Assembly (NCBI RefSeq): GCF_902499125.1
Contig: NZ_CABVPX010000008.1
Location: 1 to 64,000, forward strand
Source of the DNA: Burkholderia arboris
GTDB lineage: Bacteria > Pseudomonadota > Gammaproteobacteria > Burkholderiales > Burkholderiaceae
DNA length: 64,000 bases
Direction: 5' to 3'
In this document: in pieces, positions 16,981 to 25,760 of the stretch
Position numbering within the stretch: position 1 is the stretch's first letter
How the letters are laid out: each line of letters begins with the position of its first letter
Notes under the pieces: generated by a model
Databases searched by the model: none
What the model was told of the DNA's origin: nothing
The model's input: the letters and a program-made list of their open reading frames with translations, nothing else
Made by a program: the position numbers and the translations under genes

Positions 16981-18360
16981 ATGCAGGACAATTCTTTGAG
17001 GCAAAGCCTCAAGCAACGGCACATCACGATGATCGCGCTTGGCGGCGTGATCGGCGCGGGCCTGTTCGTCGGCTCCGGCGCCATCATCGCAACGGCCGGC
17101 CCCGCGGCGATCCTGTCATACCTGATCGGCGGCGTGATCGTCACGCTGGTCATGTTCATGCTCGGCGAAATGGCCTCGCGCAATCCCGACAGCGGATCGT
17201 TCTCCACCTATGCGAGCAGCTATCTCGGTGAATGGGCCGGCTTCGCAGTCGGCTGGCTGTACTGGTTCAAGTCGATGATGACGATCACCGTCGAGGCGAT
17301 CCTGCTCGGCGCGATCCTCCACGATTTCCTGCCGTGGCTGCCGATCTGGGGCGGCGCGCTGTTCATGCTCGTCACGCTGATCGCGAGCAACGCGTACTCG
17401 GTGCGCTCGTTCGGTGAGGCCGAATACTGGCTGTCGTTCGCGAAGGTCGCGACGATCATCGTGTTCATGGCGCTCGGCGCATCGATCCTGCTCGGCTTCC
17501 AGCCGCGCATTCCCGCGCCGGGGCTCCTGAACCTGACGGATCACGGCGGCTTCATGCCGAACGGCATCTCGCCCGTGCTCGCCGGCGTGATGGTCGTGAT
17601 CTTCTCGCTCGGCGGCAGCGAGATCGCGGCCGTGGCCGCGGGCGAATCGGAAAATCCAAGCAAGAACGTGATCCGCGCGATCAAGAGCGTGATCGTGCGC
17701 GTGATGGTGTTCTACGTCGGCTCGGTGTCGATCCTGATCCTGTGCATGCCGTGGACCGACAAGGCCAACCTGAAATCGCCCTACGTGTCGCTGTTCAGCA
17801 TGGCGGGCTTCACGGGCGCGGCCGTCGCGATGAAGATCGTGCTGTTCGTGTCGTTCATGTCGGTGATGAACTCGTTCCTGTTCTCGAACTCGCGCATGCT
17901 GTTCTCGCTGAGCCAGCGTGGTCACGCACCGGCGATGTTCGGCCGCACCAACGCGAAAGGCGTGCCGATGAACGCGCTCGTGCTGTGCCTCGCGATCTGC
18001 GTGTCGATCCTCGGGATTCACTTCGTGAGCGGCGGCGACCTGTTCCTGATGCTCGCGAAGAGCAGCGGCGCGTTCGTGATGATCGTGTGGATCTTCATCA
18101 TCGTCGCGCACTTCGCGATGCGCCGGCAGATGAAACACGAGCAACGTGACCCGACCGCGTTCCGCGCGTGGTTCTATCCGGTGTCGAACTGGGTCGCGCT
18201 GCTGGCGCTCGTCGCCGTGCTCGGGTCGCAGGCGTTCAACCCGGATTCGCGCTTCCAGTTCTGGTTCACGGTGTCGACGGCGCTCGCGATCGTCGCGGCG
18301 TACTTTCTGCGGCGCAGGCAGCCGTCGTTCGGGCAGGCGCCCGGCGCAAAGGTGCGTTGA
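16981..18360 (+). CDS. APC-family amino acid permease, GabP/AnsP-like
   Basis: 459-residue inner membrane symporter expected to have 12 membrane segments. It has the family opening LKQRHITMIALGGVIGAGLFVGSG (first helix with its glycine-rich break), GEMASRNPDSGSFSTYA, and the segment GGSEIAAVAAGESENPSKNV that marks the amino acid transporter branch. AGGTAGGAG precedes the ATG directly. GABA, aromatic or D-amino acids are all possible substrates. It is divergent from the Rieske operon and might import its substrate (inference). Confidence 0.9.
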   Translation: MQDNSLRQSLKQRHITMIALGGVIGAGLFVGSGAIIATAGPAAILSYLIGGVIVTLVMFMLGEMASRNPDSGSFSTYASSYLGEWAGFAVGWLYWFKSMMTITVEAILLGAILHDFLPWLPIWGGALFMLVTLIASNAYSVRSFGEAEYWLSFAKVATIIVFMALGASILLGFQPRIPAPGLLNLTDHGGFMPNGISPVLAGVMVVIFSLGGSEIAAVAAGESENPSKNVIRAIKSVIVRVMVFYVGSVSILILCMPWTDKANLKSPYVSLFSMAGFTGAAVAMKIVLFVSFMSVMNSFLFSNSRMLFSLSQRGHAPAMFGRTNAKGVPMNALVLCLAICVSILGIHFVSGGDLFLMLAKSSGAFVMIVWIFIIVAHFAMRRQMKHEQRDPTAFRAWFYPVSNWVALLALVAVLGSQAFNPDSRFQFWFTVSTALAIVAAYFLRRRQPSFGQAPGAKVR

Positions 18361-18388
18361 CCGGCGGCCGGCTGCCCGGCGTGCGCGT

Positions 18389-18967
18389 TCAGCCGAACGG
18401 CCGCACGCCGATCAGCGGGCCATGCAGGAACAGCGCGAACACGGCCCAGACGACGAGCCCGCCCAGCACCGCGACGATGTCGCCCGACAGCCCGCCGGCC
18501 GGGTAGCGGACGCCGTCGCGGCGATCGCGCGCGCGCGACACGACGAAATCGACGATCGACCACACGAAGAATGCGCCGAACAGCACGACCGCGTGCACGG
18601 TGCCGTTCACGAGCAGGTGCGCAACGGCCCAGACCATCACGCCGGCGAGCATCGGGTGTCCGACGAGCGTCTTGATCCGGTTGCGCGGCACGTACGACGC
18701 GGCGATCAGCACGAACGCGACCGCGGTCAACATGCCCGTCAGATGGCGCACGCCGACCGGCGACACCCACAGCAGCGTCGCGCCTGCACGGGCCATCCCG
18801 TATCCCCAGATGATCAGCGCGAAGCCGACGATCGACGCGATCGCATAACCGCCCTTCCAGCCCTTCTCGCCGATCCGTTCGATCGTCGCGGACCGCCAGC
18901 CGTCGGCGACGATCCGGATCGAGTGCACACCGAGGAAGATCGCTAAACCGAGAATCAGGACGAGCAT
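18389..18967 (-). CDS. nnrU: NnrU-family membrane protein
   Basis: 192 residues with several hydrophobic segments. The family patterns LGLAIFLGVHSIRIVADGWR at the start and HPMLAGVMVWAVAHLLVNG in the middle identify NnrU. NnrU relatives occur with denitrification and nitric-oxide genes and with isoprenoid/haem-related enzymes, but the activity is not settled. No denitrification gene is nearby. It is convergent with the permease gene. Confidence 0.88.
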   Translation of the reverse strand: MLVLILGLAIFLGVHSIRIVADGWRSATIERIGEKGWKGGYAIASIVGFALIIWGYGMARAGATLLWVSPVGVRHLTGMLTAVAFVLIAASYVPRNRIKTLVGHPMLAGVMVWAVAHLLVNGTVHAVVLFGAFFVWSIVDFVVSRARDRRDGVRYPAGGLSGDIVAVLGGLVVWAVFALFLHGPLIGVRPFG

Positions 18968-19267
18968 CGACTGTCTCCGTCTGGAATGATGAGTGGGGAA
19001 CGTCTCCCGCGCGGCGTACGATGCGCCGTTCGCGGTGCCGGCGGCGAGGCCGGCGGGTCACGCCAGGCACGGGCGCAACCCGCGCGATCATAAACGCCGG
19101 GGCCGCCGTTGTGAAGCATGCAGGATGTGCAGCGCGTCAAGCCTGACGCGTTCGTACGCGTGATCGTAAGGGCGCGCAGCCATACAGCACACCGATCGCC
19201 CGATGATGGGCACGCCTGAAAGAAAGGAAAACGAAAATCGCGAGGCTGTCGCGTCGTGCGACCGGGA

Positions 19268-19975
19268 CTACGTCTGCTTGCGCTTCGCCGGGGGGGTGGA
19301 CGCCGGTACAGGCGACGATTTCGATGCCGGTTTCGCTTTCGGCACGGAGGCCGGTTTCGGCGTGGATTTCGCCGCCGCTCTGGATGCAGGCTTCGGCTCG
19401 GGCTTCGGCGACGGTTTCGGCGCGGGTTTGGGCGCGGGTTTGGGCGCGGATTTGGGCGCGGATTTGGGCGCGGATTTGGGCGCGGGTTTGGCCGCGGGTT
19501 TGGCCGCAGGTTTGGGCGCGGATTTCGGTGCTGCCTTCGGTACTGCCTTCGGTGCAGCTTTCGACGCGGATTTCGGTGTCGTCCCCGCACCCGCCTTCGA
19601 CGCCGGTTTCGGCACGACCCTCGCCTTGCGCTTCGGCGGCCCCGCCAGCAAAGCCGCGCGATACGCGCTGCGGCACCAGTCGAACAACGCGCCCGCATCC
19701 TCGAGCACGTCGGCCGGCGTTTCGTAGTAGCCCTCGAGCGCGACGGTACGCGTGGGCCGCGCATACGAGAACGGCCCCATCCCCGCCGCGACGAACGCCG
19801 GGCGGTTCACGTCGTCGACGCGCAGGAACAGCGACCCGCGCGACATGAAGCCGAACATCACGCCGTCGAGCCGCATCGCCGCGCCGCTGAAGAACCGCGC
19901 GACCGTCACCGCGCCGAGCGGCGCAAGCTGATATGCGATCTCTTCGCCGTGCGCCTTCTCCGACTGCCAGCTCAT
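19268..19975 (-). CDS. TfoX N-domain protein with Ala/Lys/Pro-rich tail
   Basis: 235 residues in two very different parts. Residues 1 to about 110 form a TfoX N-terminal domain (YQLAPLGAVTVARFFSGAAMRLDGVMFGFMSRGSLFLRVD). From about 115 onward the protein is an Ala/Lys/Pro/Ser repeat built on K-P-A-P and K-S-A-P units, like bacterial histone H1-like and AlgP tails. The ATG at 19975 overlaps the dehydrogenase stop by 4 bp. The tail is expected to bind DNA or RNA nonspecifically. TfoX relatives include a competence regulator, but the short N-domain alone has no proven role. Confidence 0.85.
   Translation of the reverse strand: MSWQSEKAHGEEIAYQLAPLGAVTVARFFSGAAMRLDGVMFGFMSRGSLFLRVDDVNRPAFVAAGMGPFSYARPTRTVALEGYYETPADVLEDAGALFDWCRSAYRAALLAGPPKRKARVVPKPASKAGAGTTPKSASKAAPKAVPKAAPKSAPKPAAKPAAKPAPKSAPKSAPKSAPKPAPKPAPKPSPKPEPKPASRAAAKSTPKPASVPKAKPASKSSPVPASTPPAKRKQT
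19421..19528. repeat. 12-bp tandem repeat inside the TfoX-protein tail
   Basis: Nine consecutive imperfect copies of a 12-bp unit, CGCG(G/A)(G/A)TTTGGG or near variants. On the minus strand they encode KPAP or KSAP. Because the unit is a multiple of three, slippage changes tail length without shifting frame. Confidence 0.85.
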
Positions 19976-21081
19976 GCGGATGCCTCGCAGCGCTGCGTCC
20001 ACGCGTCAAGCTCGGCGCCGTCGAATCCGACGGCCGCAGCGCTCTCGCGAATCTGCCGCCACGTCGCACGGTCGACCGGAATGCCGGCGGCCCCGCGGGC
20101 GGCGCGGCTCGCTTCCTCCGGCTCGCCGGGCACCAGTACCGGCGCATCGCCGGCCTGCGGCGACGCCTTCGCCCATGCGACGAACGCATCGGCTTCGCGC
20201 TCGGCATCAGCCGCGTCGAACGCGCTCGGGTCGATCAGCACCGACAGCATCCCGTTGACGATCGCACTCGTCTTCTGCAGCGTATCGCCGTACGTCGTAT
20301 GCCCGCCCACGAGCGCGCCGCCGAAGATCTCGCACATCGCCGCGAGCGCATACCCCTTGTGCAACCCGAACGGCAGCAGCGCGCCGAACGGCTGCTCGTG
20401 CATCACGGCCGGATCGTCGGTCGGCTGGCCGCGATGGTCGATCAGCGACCCGGCCGGCACGCGCTTGCCCTGGTTGTAGGCGACGCGCGTCTTGCCGTAC
20501 GCGATCGCGCTCGTCGCGAAATCGAGCAGCAGCGGCGGCTTGCCCGCCCGCGGATACGCGGCGCAGAACGGATTCGTGCCGAAACGCGGATCGGTACCGT
20601 GCAGCGGCGCGACCAGCAGGTCGCCCGGCACGTTGACGAAATGGAACGACACGAGCCCCGAGCGCGCGCACTGCTCCGCCCAATGCCCGATACGGCCGAG
20701 GTGGTGGACGTCGCGCAGCCCGACCGCGCAGATACCCATGCGCCGCGCGCGCTCGATCCCTTCGACCATCGCCTCGAACGCGATCACCTGGCCGAAACCG
20801 CGCCCGCCGTCGATCGACAGCACCGCGCCGCCGTCGCGGACGATCGACGCGTGCCCGTTCAGTTGCAATTGCCCTTCCCGCCACGACGCGACGTAGTTCG
20901 GGATCATCCCGATGCCATGCGAATCGTGGCCCGCGAGATTCGCGCCGACCAGATGATCGGCGACGAGCCGTGCCTCACGCTCGCTACTGCCGGCCCGTTC
21001 CCAGAGCGCCGCGACGAATGCATGCAGCGGTTCGGCGCGCATGCGCGGCGGATCGGTATCGGGCGTCGGCAGTGCGGTCAT
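19972..21081 (-). CDS. Malate/L-lactate dehydrogenase family oxidoreductase (Ldh_2)
   Basis: 369-residue NAD(P)-dependent dehydrogenase of the family that includes malate, ureidoglycolate and delta1-piperideine-2-carboxylate reductases. Signatures seen are ADHLVGANLAGHDSHGIGMIPNYV with the catalytic histidine, VGLRDVHHLGRIGHWAEQCA, and DFATSAIAYGKTRVAYNQGK. The ATG at 21081 follows GGAG by 8 bp. It lies 60 bp after the M20 peptidase gene and overlaps the TfoX-protein gene, so the three form an operon. The natural substrate is uncertain. Confidence 0.88.
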   Translation of the reverse strand: MTALPTPDTDPPRMRAEPLHAFVAALWERAGSSEREARLVADHLVGANLAGHDSHGIGMIPNYVASWREGQLQLNGHASIVRDGGAVLSIDGGRGFGQVIAFEAMVEGIERARRMGICAVGLRDVHHLGRIGHWAEQCARSGLVSFHFVNVPGDLLVAPLHGTDPRFGTNPFCAAYPRAGKPPLLLDFATSAIAYGKTRVAYNQGKRVPAGSLIDHRGQPTDDPAVMHEQPFGALLPFGLHKGYALAAMCEIFGGALVGGHTTYGDTLQKTSAIVNGMLSVLIDPSAFDAADAEREADAFVAWAKASPQAGDAPVLVPGEPEEASRAARGAAGIPVDRATWRQIRESAAAVGFDGAELDAWTQRCEASA

Positions 21082-21141
21082 CGGCAACACTCCATCAAGT
21101 CGGATCGGGTCGGGAAATCGGCACGTCGGGCGATGCGACGG

Positions 21142-22596
21142 TCAGCGCGCGGTCGCGATCACGTCCGCAACGGCCGCGGTAAGCTTCTTCGCGTACGGCA
21201 CATGCAGGAACTCGTTCGGGCCGTGCGCGTTCGACTTCGGCCCGAGCACGCCGCACACCATGAACTGCGCGGACGGGAAGCCTTCCTGCAGCACGTTCAT
21301 CAGCGGGATCGTGCCGCCGAGGCCCATGTACGCGCAATCGGCGCCAAAGTGGCGGCGCGACGCGGCGTCGAGCGACGACGCGAGCCACGGCGCGAGATCC
21401 GGCGCGCTCCAGCCCGTCGCGGCGCCCGCGTCCGGCTTGAACGTAACCTTCGCGTTGTACGGCGGATCGAGTTCGAGCAGGTCCTTCAGCTGCTGCACGG
21501 CCTGCGCGGCGTCGACGAGCGGCGGCAGGCGCAGCGACAGCTTGAACGCGGTACGCGGACGCAGCACGTTGCCCGCATCGGCGAGCGCCGGCATGCCGGC
21601 CGCGCCCGTCACAGACAGCGACGGACGCCACGTCGAATTCAGCAGCGCCTCGCGCGGATCGGTCGTGGTCGGCAGCACCGGCTTGCCGTCCGCGCCGCAC
21701 GCCCACGGCAGCCCCTTCCACACCATGTCGCCGAGAATCGCGGCAGCCGCTTCGGCTTCGCGCACGCGGCTCGACGGAATCTCGCAATGGAACACGCCCG
21801 GCAGCAGGTTGCCGTTCTTCGCATCTTCGAGACGCTCGAACAGCTGGCGCATCACGCGGAAGCTCGACGGCGCGATGCCGCCGTACACACCCGAGTGAAT
21901 GCCTTCTTCCAGCACCTCGACCTGCAGGTCGCCGGACACGAGCCCGCGCAGCGACGTGGTGAGCCACATCTGGTCGTAGTTGCCGGCGCCCGAATCGAGG
22001 CAGACGACGAGCGACACCTGGCCAAGCCGGTCGCGCAATGCGTCGACGTACGGCAGCAGATCGTAGCTGCCCGACTCTTCGCAGGTCTCGATCAGGCCGA
22101 CGCAGCGCGGCCGCTCGATGCCCTGCTCGTCGAGCGCGCCGAGCGCCGCGAGGCTCGCGTAGATCGCATAGCCGTCGTCCGCGCCGCCGCGGCCGTACAG
22201 CTTGCCGTTCTCGAACTTGGGCGTCCACGGGCCGAGGTCCGCGCGCCAGCCGTCGAATTCGGGCTGCTTGTCGAGGTGGCCGTACAGCAGGATCGTGTCG
22301 GTGCTGCCCGAGCGCGTGGCCGGCGATTCGAAGAAGATCACCGGCGTGCGGCCCGGCAGGCGCACGATCTCGAGCTTCAGGCCCTTCACGGGCTGCCGCT
22401 CGGCCCACTGCGCGGCATCGGTGACGACGCGCTCGAGATAGCCGCGCTTCGCCCAGTCGGGGTCGAATGCAGGACTCTTCGCGGGGATCGCGATGTAGTC
22501 AGTCAGCGCATGGAGGATTTCATCGTTCCACTTGCGCTCGATGAAGGTAACGAGCTTGTCATGGTCGAGGACGGGGGTAGTGTCGACGGAAGTCAT
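21142..22596 (-). CDS. M20-family metallopeptidase (dipeptidase-like)
   Basis: 484-residue cytoplasmic zinc hydrolase. The metal-binding and catalytic pattern is present: YGHLDKQPE (His-x-Asp), GRGGADDGYA (bridging Asp) and ETCEESGS (catalytic Glu pair). Length and pattern match the CNDP-like/ArgE-DapE M20 dipeptidases. The start at 22596 gives MTSVDTTPVLDHDKLVTFIE; the reading frame continues further upstream but without a ribosome site. First gene of the operon with the Ldh_2 dehydrogenase. Confidence 0.9.
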   Translation of the reverse strand: MTSVDTTPVLDHDKLVTFIERKWNDEILHALTDYIAIPAKSPAFDPDWAKRGYLERVVTDAAQWAERQPVKGLKLEIVRLPGRTPVIFFESPATRSGSTDTILLYGHLDKQPEFDGWRADLGPWTPKFENGKLYGRGGADDGYAIYASLAALGALDEQGIERPRCVGLIETCEESGSYDLLPYVDALRDRLGQVSLVVCLDSGAGNYDQMWLTTSLRGLVSGDLQVEVLEEGIHSGVYGGIAPSSFRVMRQLFERLEDAKNGNLLPGVFHCEIPSSRVREAEAAAAILGDMVWKGLPWACGADGKPVLPTTTDPREALLNSTWRPSLSVTGAAGMPALADAGNVLRPRTAFKLSLRLPPLVDAAQAVQQLKDLLELDPPYNAKVTFKPDAGAATGWSAPDLAPWLASSLDAASRRHFGADCAYMGLGGTIPLMNVLQEGFPSAQFMVCGVLGPKSNAHGPNEFLHVPYAKKLTAAVADVIATAR

Positions 22597-22675
22597 GGTG
22601 GGGGTGCCTGGATCGGGCTGACGAAAACCCAGATCATACGCCGATGCTCCCCCGCCGGCGCCCCCTCCTGGCCGT

Positions 22676-23746
22676 TCAGACGACCTTCGGGAACGCGTCG
22701 CGCAGCCCTGCGGCGCAGGCCAGCGCATCGTCCCACAACCGCCGCGTCAGTTCGCCGGCATCCGCTTCGCGCGCGAGCGCCGCGGCCTCGCCCGACCACA
22801 GCAGCGAGAAATCGTCACGCCCCTGCCGCTCGAACGCGCCGCGCAGCGGATCGACCGCGGCCGTCGCGAGCGGGAACGCAGGCGCGAGCGCACTCATCGG
22901 TCCCTGCTCGCGCATGAAACGCGTCAGCAGCCCGCGCGCGGGACGGCCCGTGTACAGGTTGGTCATCCGCGTGCCGTCGTCGCGTGCGGCGCGCACGGCC
23001 GCACGATGCTGCGCCGAGCGGCCGGCCTGCGGCGTCAGCAGGTAGCCGGTGCCGATCTGCACCGCGCGCGCACCGAGCGCGAACGCGGCCGCGATGCCGC
23101 GCCCGTCGGCGATCGCACCGGCTGCGATCACCGGCACGCGCACCGCATCGACGATCTGCGGCAGCAACGCGAACAGGCCGGGTTGCGCGTGGATATCGTC
23201 GGTCAGGAACATGCCGCGATGGCCGCCCGCCTCCGCGCCCTGCGCAACGATCGCGTCGACGCCGCGCGCATCGAGCCAGCGCGCTTCCTCGACGGTTGTT
23301 GCAGACGAAACCACGCAGGCCCCCGTGCGGCGCACGCGATCGAGCAGCGTGTCATCCGGCAACCCGAAATGGAATCTCACGACGGCCGGGCGCAATTCCT
23401 CGACGACCGCGCACATCGCATCGTCGAACGGCGCGCGGCCGGGGCCGCCCTTCACGCCGGCCGGATCAACTCCCGCTTCCGCGTAGTAGCCGGCGAGCGC
23501 TGCGCGCCAGCGTGCGTCGACCTCCGCATCGGGCGCGGGCGGTGTGTGGCAGAAGAAGTTCACGTTGAACGGCGCGGGTGTGCGCGCGCGGATCGCCGCG
23601 ATCTCGTCGCGCAACTGCTGCGGGCCGAGCGCCGCACAGGCGAGCGAGCCGAGCCCGCCGGCTTCGCACACGGCAATCGCGAGCGGGCTCAGCGAGCCGA
23701 CCATCGGAGCCTGGATCAGCGGCAAACGGGAAGGCAGTGTGGTCAT
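22676..23746 (-). CDS. Nitronate monooxygenase family protein
   Basis: 356-residue FMN-dependent TIM-barrel enzyme that oxidises alkyl nitronates. Visible are the N-terminal LIQAPMVGSLSPLAIAVCEAGGLGSL, VDAIVAQGAEAGGHRGMF with the conserved histidine, PVIAAGAIADGRGIAAAFALGARAVQIGTGYL for phosphate binding, and MTNLYTGRPARGL. The ATG at 23746 has AGGGA 5 bp upstream. It runs in the same direction as, and 85 bp after, the AraC-type regulator gene. Confidence 0.9.
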   Translation of the reverse strand: MTTLPSRLPLIQAPMVGSLSPLAIAVCEAGGLGSLACAALGPQQLRDEIAAIRARTPAPFNVNFFCHTPPAPDAEVDARWRAALAGYYAEAGVDPAGVKGGPGRAPFDDAMCAVVEELRPAVVRFHFGLPDDTLLDRVRRTGACVVSSATTVEEARWLDARGVDAIVAQGAEAGGHRGMFLTDDIHAQPGLFALLPQIVDAVRVPVIAAGAIADGRGIAAAFALGARAVQIGTGYLLTPQAGRSAQHRAAVRAARDDGTRMTNLYTGRPARGLLTRFMREQGPMSALAPAFPLATAAVDPLRGAFERQGRDDFSLLWSGEAAALAREADAGELTRRLWDDALACAAGLRDAFPKVV

Positions 23747-23831
23747 CGGAATCCCTGTTCGGAATGCGTGGCCATCGCCACGTTGGTTGTCCTTGCCGTC
23801 GTCGCGCACCAACCGCTCCGTCCGGTGCGCT

Positions 23832-24794
23832 CTAGCTTCCGCCGCGATCCATCCCGCGCCGGTATGCGGCCGGGCTGGTCGCCGCGATACGCCGGAAATG
23901 CCGGCGCAACGATTCCTCCGAGCCGAACCCCGCGCGCGCCGCGACCTGAGCGAGCGGCAGCGCGGGCTGCGCCTCGAGCATGTCCTTCGCGACGTTCACG
24001 CGCTCGCGGATCAGCCACGTGAGCGGCGACATCCCCGTCGCATCCGCGAACTGCCGCTGTAGCGTGCGCGTGCTCATCGCCGCCCGCGCGGCGAGCGACG
24101 CCAGCGTGTGCGGCTCGGCCGCATGCGCGCGCATCCAGTCGATCAGCTTCGCGAGCCGGTCGGTGCCGCCCGGTGCGACCGGGCGCGGCACGAATTGCGC
24201 CTGGCCGCCGTCGCGATGCGGCGGCAGCACGAGGCGCTGCGCGACACGGTTCGCGATCGCGCCGCCGTGGTCGCGGCGCACCAGATGCAGCAGCATGTCG
24301 AGCCCCGCCGCCGAGCCGGCCGACGTAATGATCTGCCCTTCGTCGACGTAAAGCGCATCGGGATTCACGCGCAGCGCCGGATAGCGCGCCTGCAGGCGTT
24401 CCGCGTAACGCCAGTGGGTCGTCACGGTGAGGCCGTCGAGCACGCCGGCCGCCGCGAGCACGAACACGCCCGAACAGATCGAGCAGAGCCGCGCGCCGCG
24501 CCGATGCGCGGTCCGCAGTTTCTTCAGCAACGGTTCGGGTGGCAGTTCGTCCGGATCGCGCCAGCCGGGAATCACGATGGTGTCCGCGCGATCGAGCGTC
24601 GCGAGCCGATACGGCGCGGCGACCGTGATACCGCCCGCCGCGCGCACCGGCCCCGGCTCGCTCGCGCATACCGCGAAGCGATACCAGTCGACGCCGAGTT
24701 CCGGGCGCTCGAGCGCGAACAATTCGACCACGCAGCCGAATTCGAACGTGCAGAGGCGATCGTAGGCGAGCGCGACGACGAGATGATTGTGCAT
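23832..24794 (-). CDS. GlxA-type AraC-family transcriptional regulator
   Basis: 320 residues. An N-terminal DJ-1/PfpI-like domain (with RRGARLCSICSGVFVLAAAGVLDG around the nucleophile-elbow cysteine) is followed by a C-terminal AraC double HTH (LASLAARAAMSTRTLQRQFADATG and LAQVAARAGFGSEESLRRHFRR). The domain order is that of GlxA/FtrA activators. It is divergent from the rhodanese gene and upstream of the nitronate monooxygenase gene, either of which could be its target. Confidence 0.92.
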   Translation of the reverse strand: MHNHLVVALAYDRLCTFEFGCVVELFALERPELGVDWYRFAVCASEPGPVRAAGGITVAAPYRLATLDRADTIVIPGWRDPDELPPEPLLKKLRTAHRRGARLCSICSGVFVLAAAGVLDGLTVTTHWRYAERLQARYPALRVNPDALYVDEGQIITSAGSAAGLDMLLHLVRRDHGGAIANRVAQRLVLPPHRDGGQAQFVPRPVAPGGTDRLAKLIDWMRAHAAEPHTLASLAARAAMSTRTLQRQFADATGMSPLTWLIRERVNVAKDMLEAQPALPLAQVAARAGFGSEESLRRHFRRIAATSPAAYRRGMDRGGS

Positions 24795-24908
24795 GGCGCA
24801 ATGTTACCGGAACTTGTCGATCACGCCACTGCCGCGAAACGGGCCGAACCGCGATACTGCCCTTCATCCCGGCGCGTTCCGCGCCCCTTCGACCCGGAGA
24901 ACCTGCCC

Positions 24909-25328
24909 ATGTCCTACGTCACCGACGTGCCCGCCGCCGACAGCCCCGCCGCCCTCGCGCATTTCGAGGCTTCGCTGCGCTTCGAGACCGATTGCTGGGA
25001 CGTGCACGATGCGCTCGCATCGGGCGCACCCGATTTCGTGCTGCTCGACGTGCGCGGCCCCGAGCCGTTCGCCGCCGGCCACGTGCCCGGCGCACGCAAC
25101 CTGCCGCGCCGCAAGATCATCGAGAGCAAGCTCGCCGGTTACCCGGCCGGCACGCTGTTCGTCGTGTACTGCGCGGGCCCGCACTGCAACGGCGCCGCGC
25201 GCGCGGCGATCCAGCTCGCGCGCCTCGGCCGCCCGGTCAAGCTGATGATCGGCGGCGTGACGGGCTGGCTCGACGAAGGTTTCGCGCTGAGCAACGAAGT
25301 CCAGCCGGCAGACGCCGAAGCCGGCTGA
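24909..25328 (+). CDS. Single-domain rhodanese-like sulfurtransferase
   Basis: 139 residues. The DVRGPEPFAAGHVPGARNLP pattern and the active-site loop beginning at Cys88 (VYCAGPHCNGA) define a complete rhodanese domain that can carry a persulfide. The ATG at 24909 has GGAGA 8 bp upstream. The longer frame that reads in from 24108 is a shadow of the AraC gene. Divergent from that regulator gene. The sulfur acceptor is unknown. Confidence 0.9.
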   Translation: MSYVTDVPAADSPAALAHFEASLRFETDCWDVHDALASGAPDFVLLDVRGPEPFAAGHVPGARNLPRRKIIESKLAGYPAGTLFVVYCAGPHCNGAARAAIQLARLGRPVKLMIGGVTGWLDEGFALSNEVQPADAEAG

Positions 25329-25418
25329 TCGTCTTTAAAAACGCAACAATCAATTGCCAGCACACGAACGGAAAAAGCGCGACAATCAGCCTCATTGCAG
25401 TTCGGACGGAGCAGCACC

Positions 25419-25745
25419 ATGCATGATGAAGTCCTGATTCAAGTGGCCGGTTCAGTCGCCGCGATCGCGATCTATTTTCTGCCGGCCGTCATTGCCGACA
25501 GGCGCGGCCGGCACGACAAGCTGACGATCGCGATGTTCAACGCGTTGTTCGCATGGACCGGCATCGGCTGGCTGATGACGCTGTACTGGGCGTGCCAGCC
25601 GAACCCGCGCACCGACGTCGCGCAGACGATCCTCGCCAAGCGCCGCGGCATCAGCATGCGGACCTTCTCGACTGGCCTCGTCGAACGCGTGCAACGCCGC
25701 GTCGCCGCCCAGGAGCAATGGGCGGAAAAGCAAGGCTGCCGTTAA
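25419..25745 (+). CDS. Superinfection-immunity-like membrane protein
   Basis: 108 residues with two hydrophobic segments. The stretch YFLPAVIADRRGRHDKLTIA then ALFAWTGIGWLMTLYWA is the pattern of the T4 Imm-like family, small inner membrane proteins related to phage superinfection immunity. Most chromosomal members have no demonstrated antiphage role. The ATG at 25419 follows GGAG. The tail after the second helix (about 50 residues) is basic and cytoplasmic. It is convergent with the P450 gene, 15 bp apart. Confidence 0.75.
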   Translation: MHDEVLIQVAGSVAAIAIYFLPAVIADRRGRHDKLTIAMFNALFAWTGIGWLMTLYWACQPNPRTDVAQTILAKRRGISMRTFSTGLVERVQRRVAAQEQWAEKQGCR

Positions 25746-25760
25746 GCCCCTCTTTTCCCT

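Noticed and set aside
24108-24908. A longer rhodanese protein starting at 24108
   Set aside because: The upstream part is antisense to the AraC gene. The ATG at 24909 with a ribosome site gives a complete rhodanese domain.
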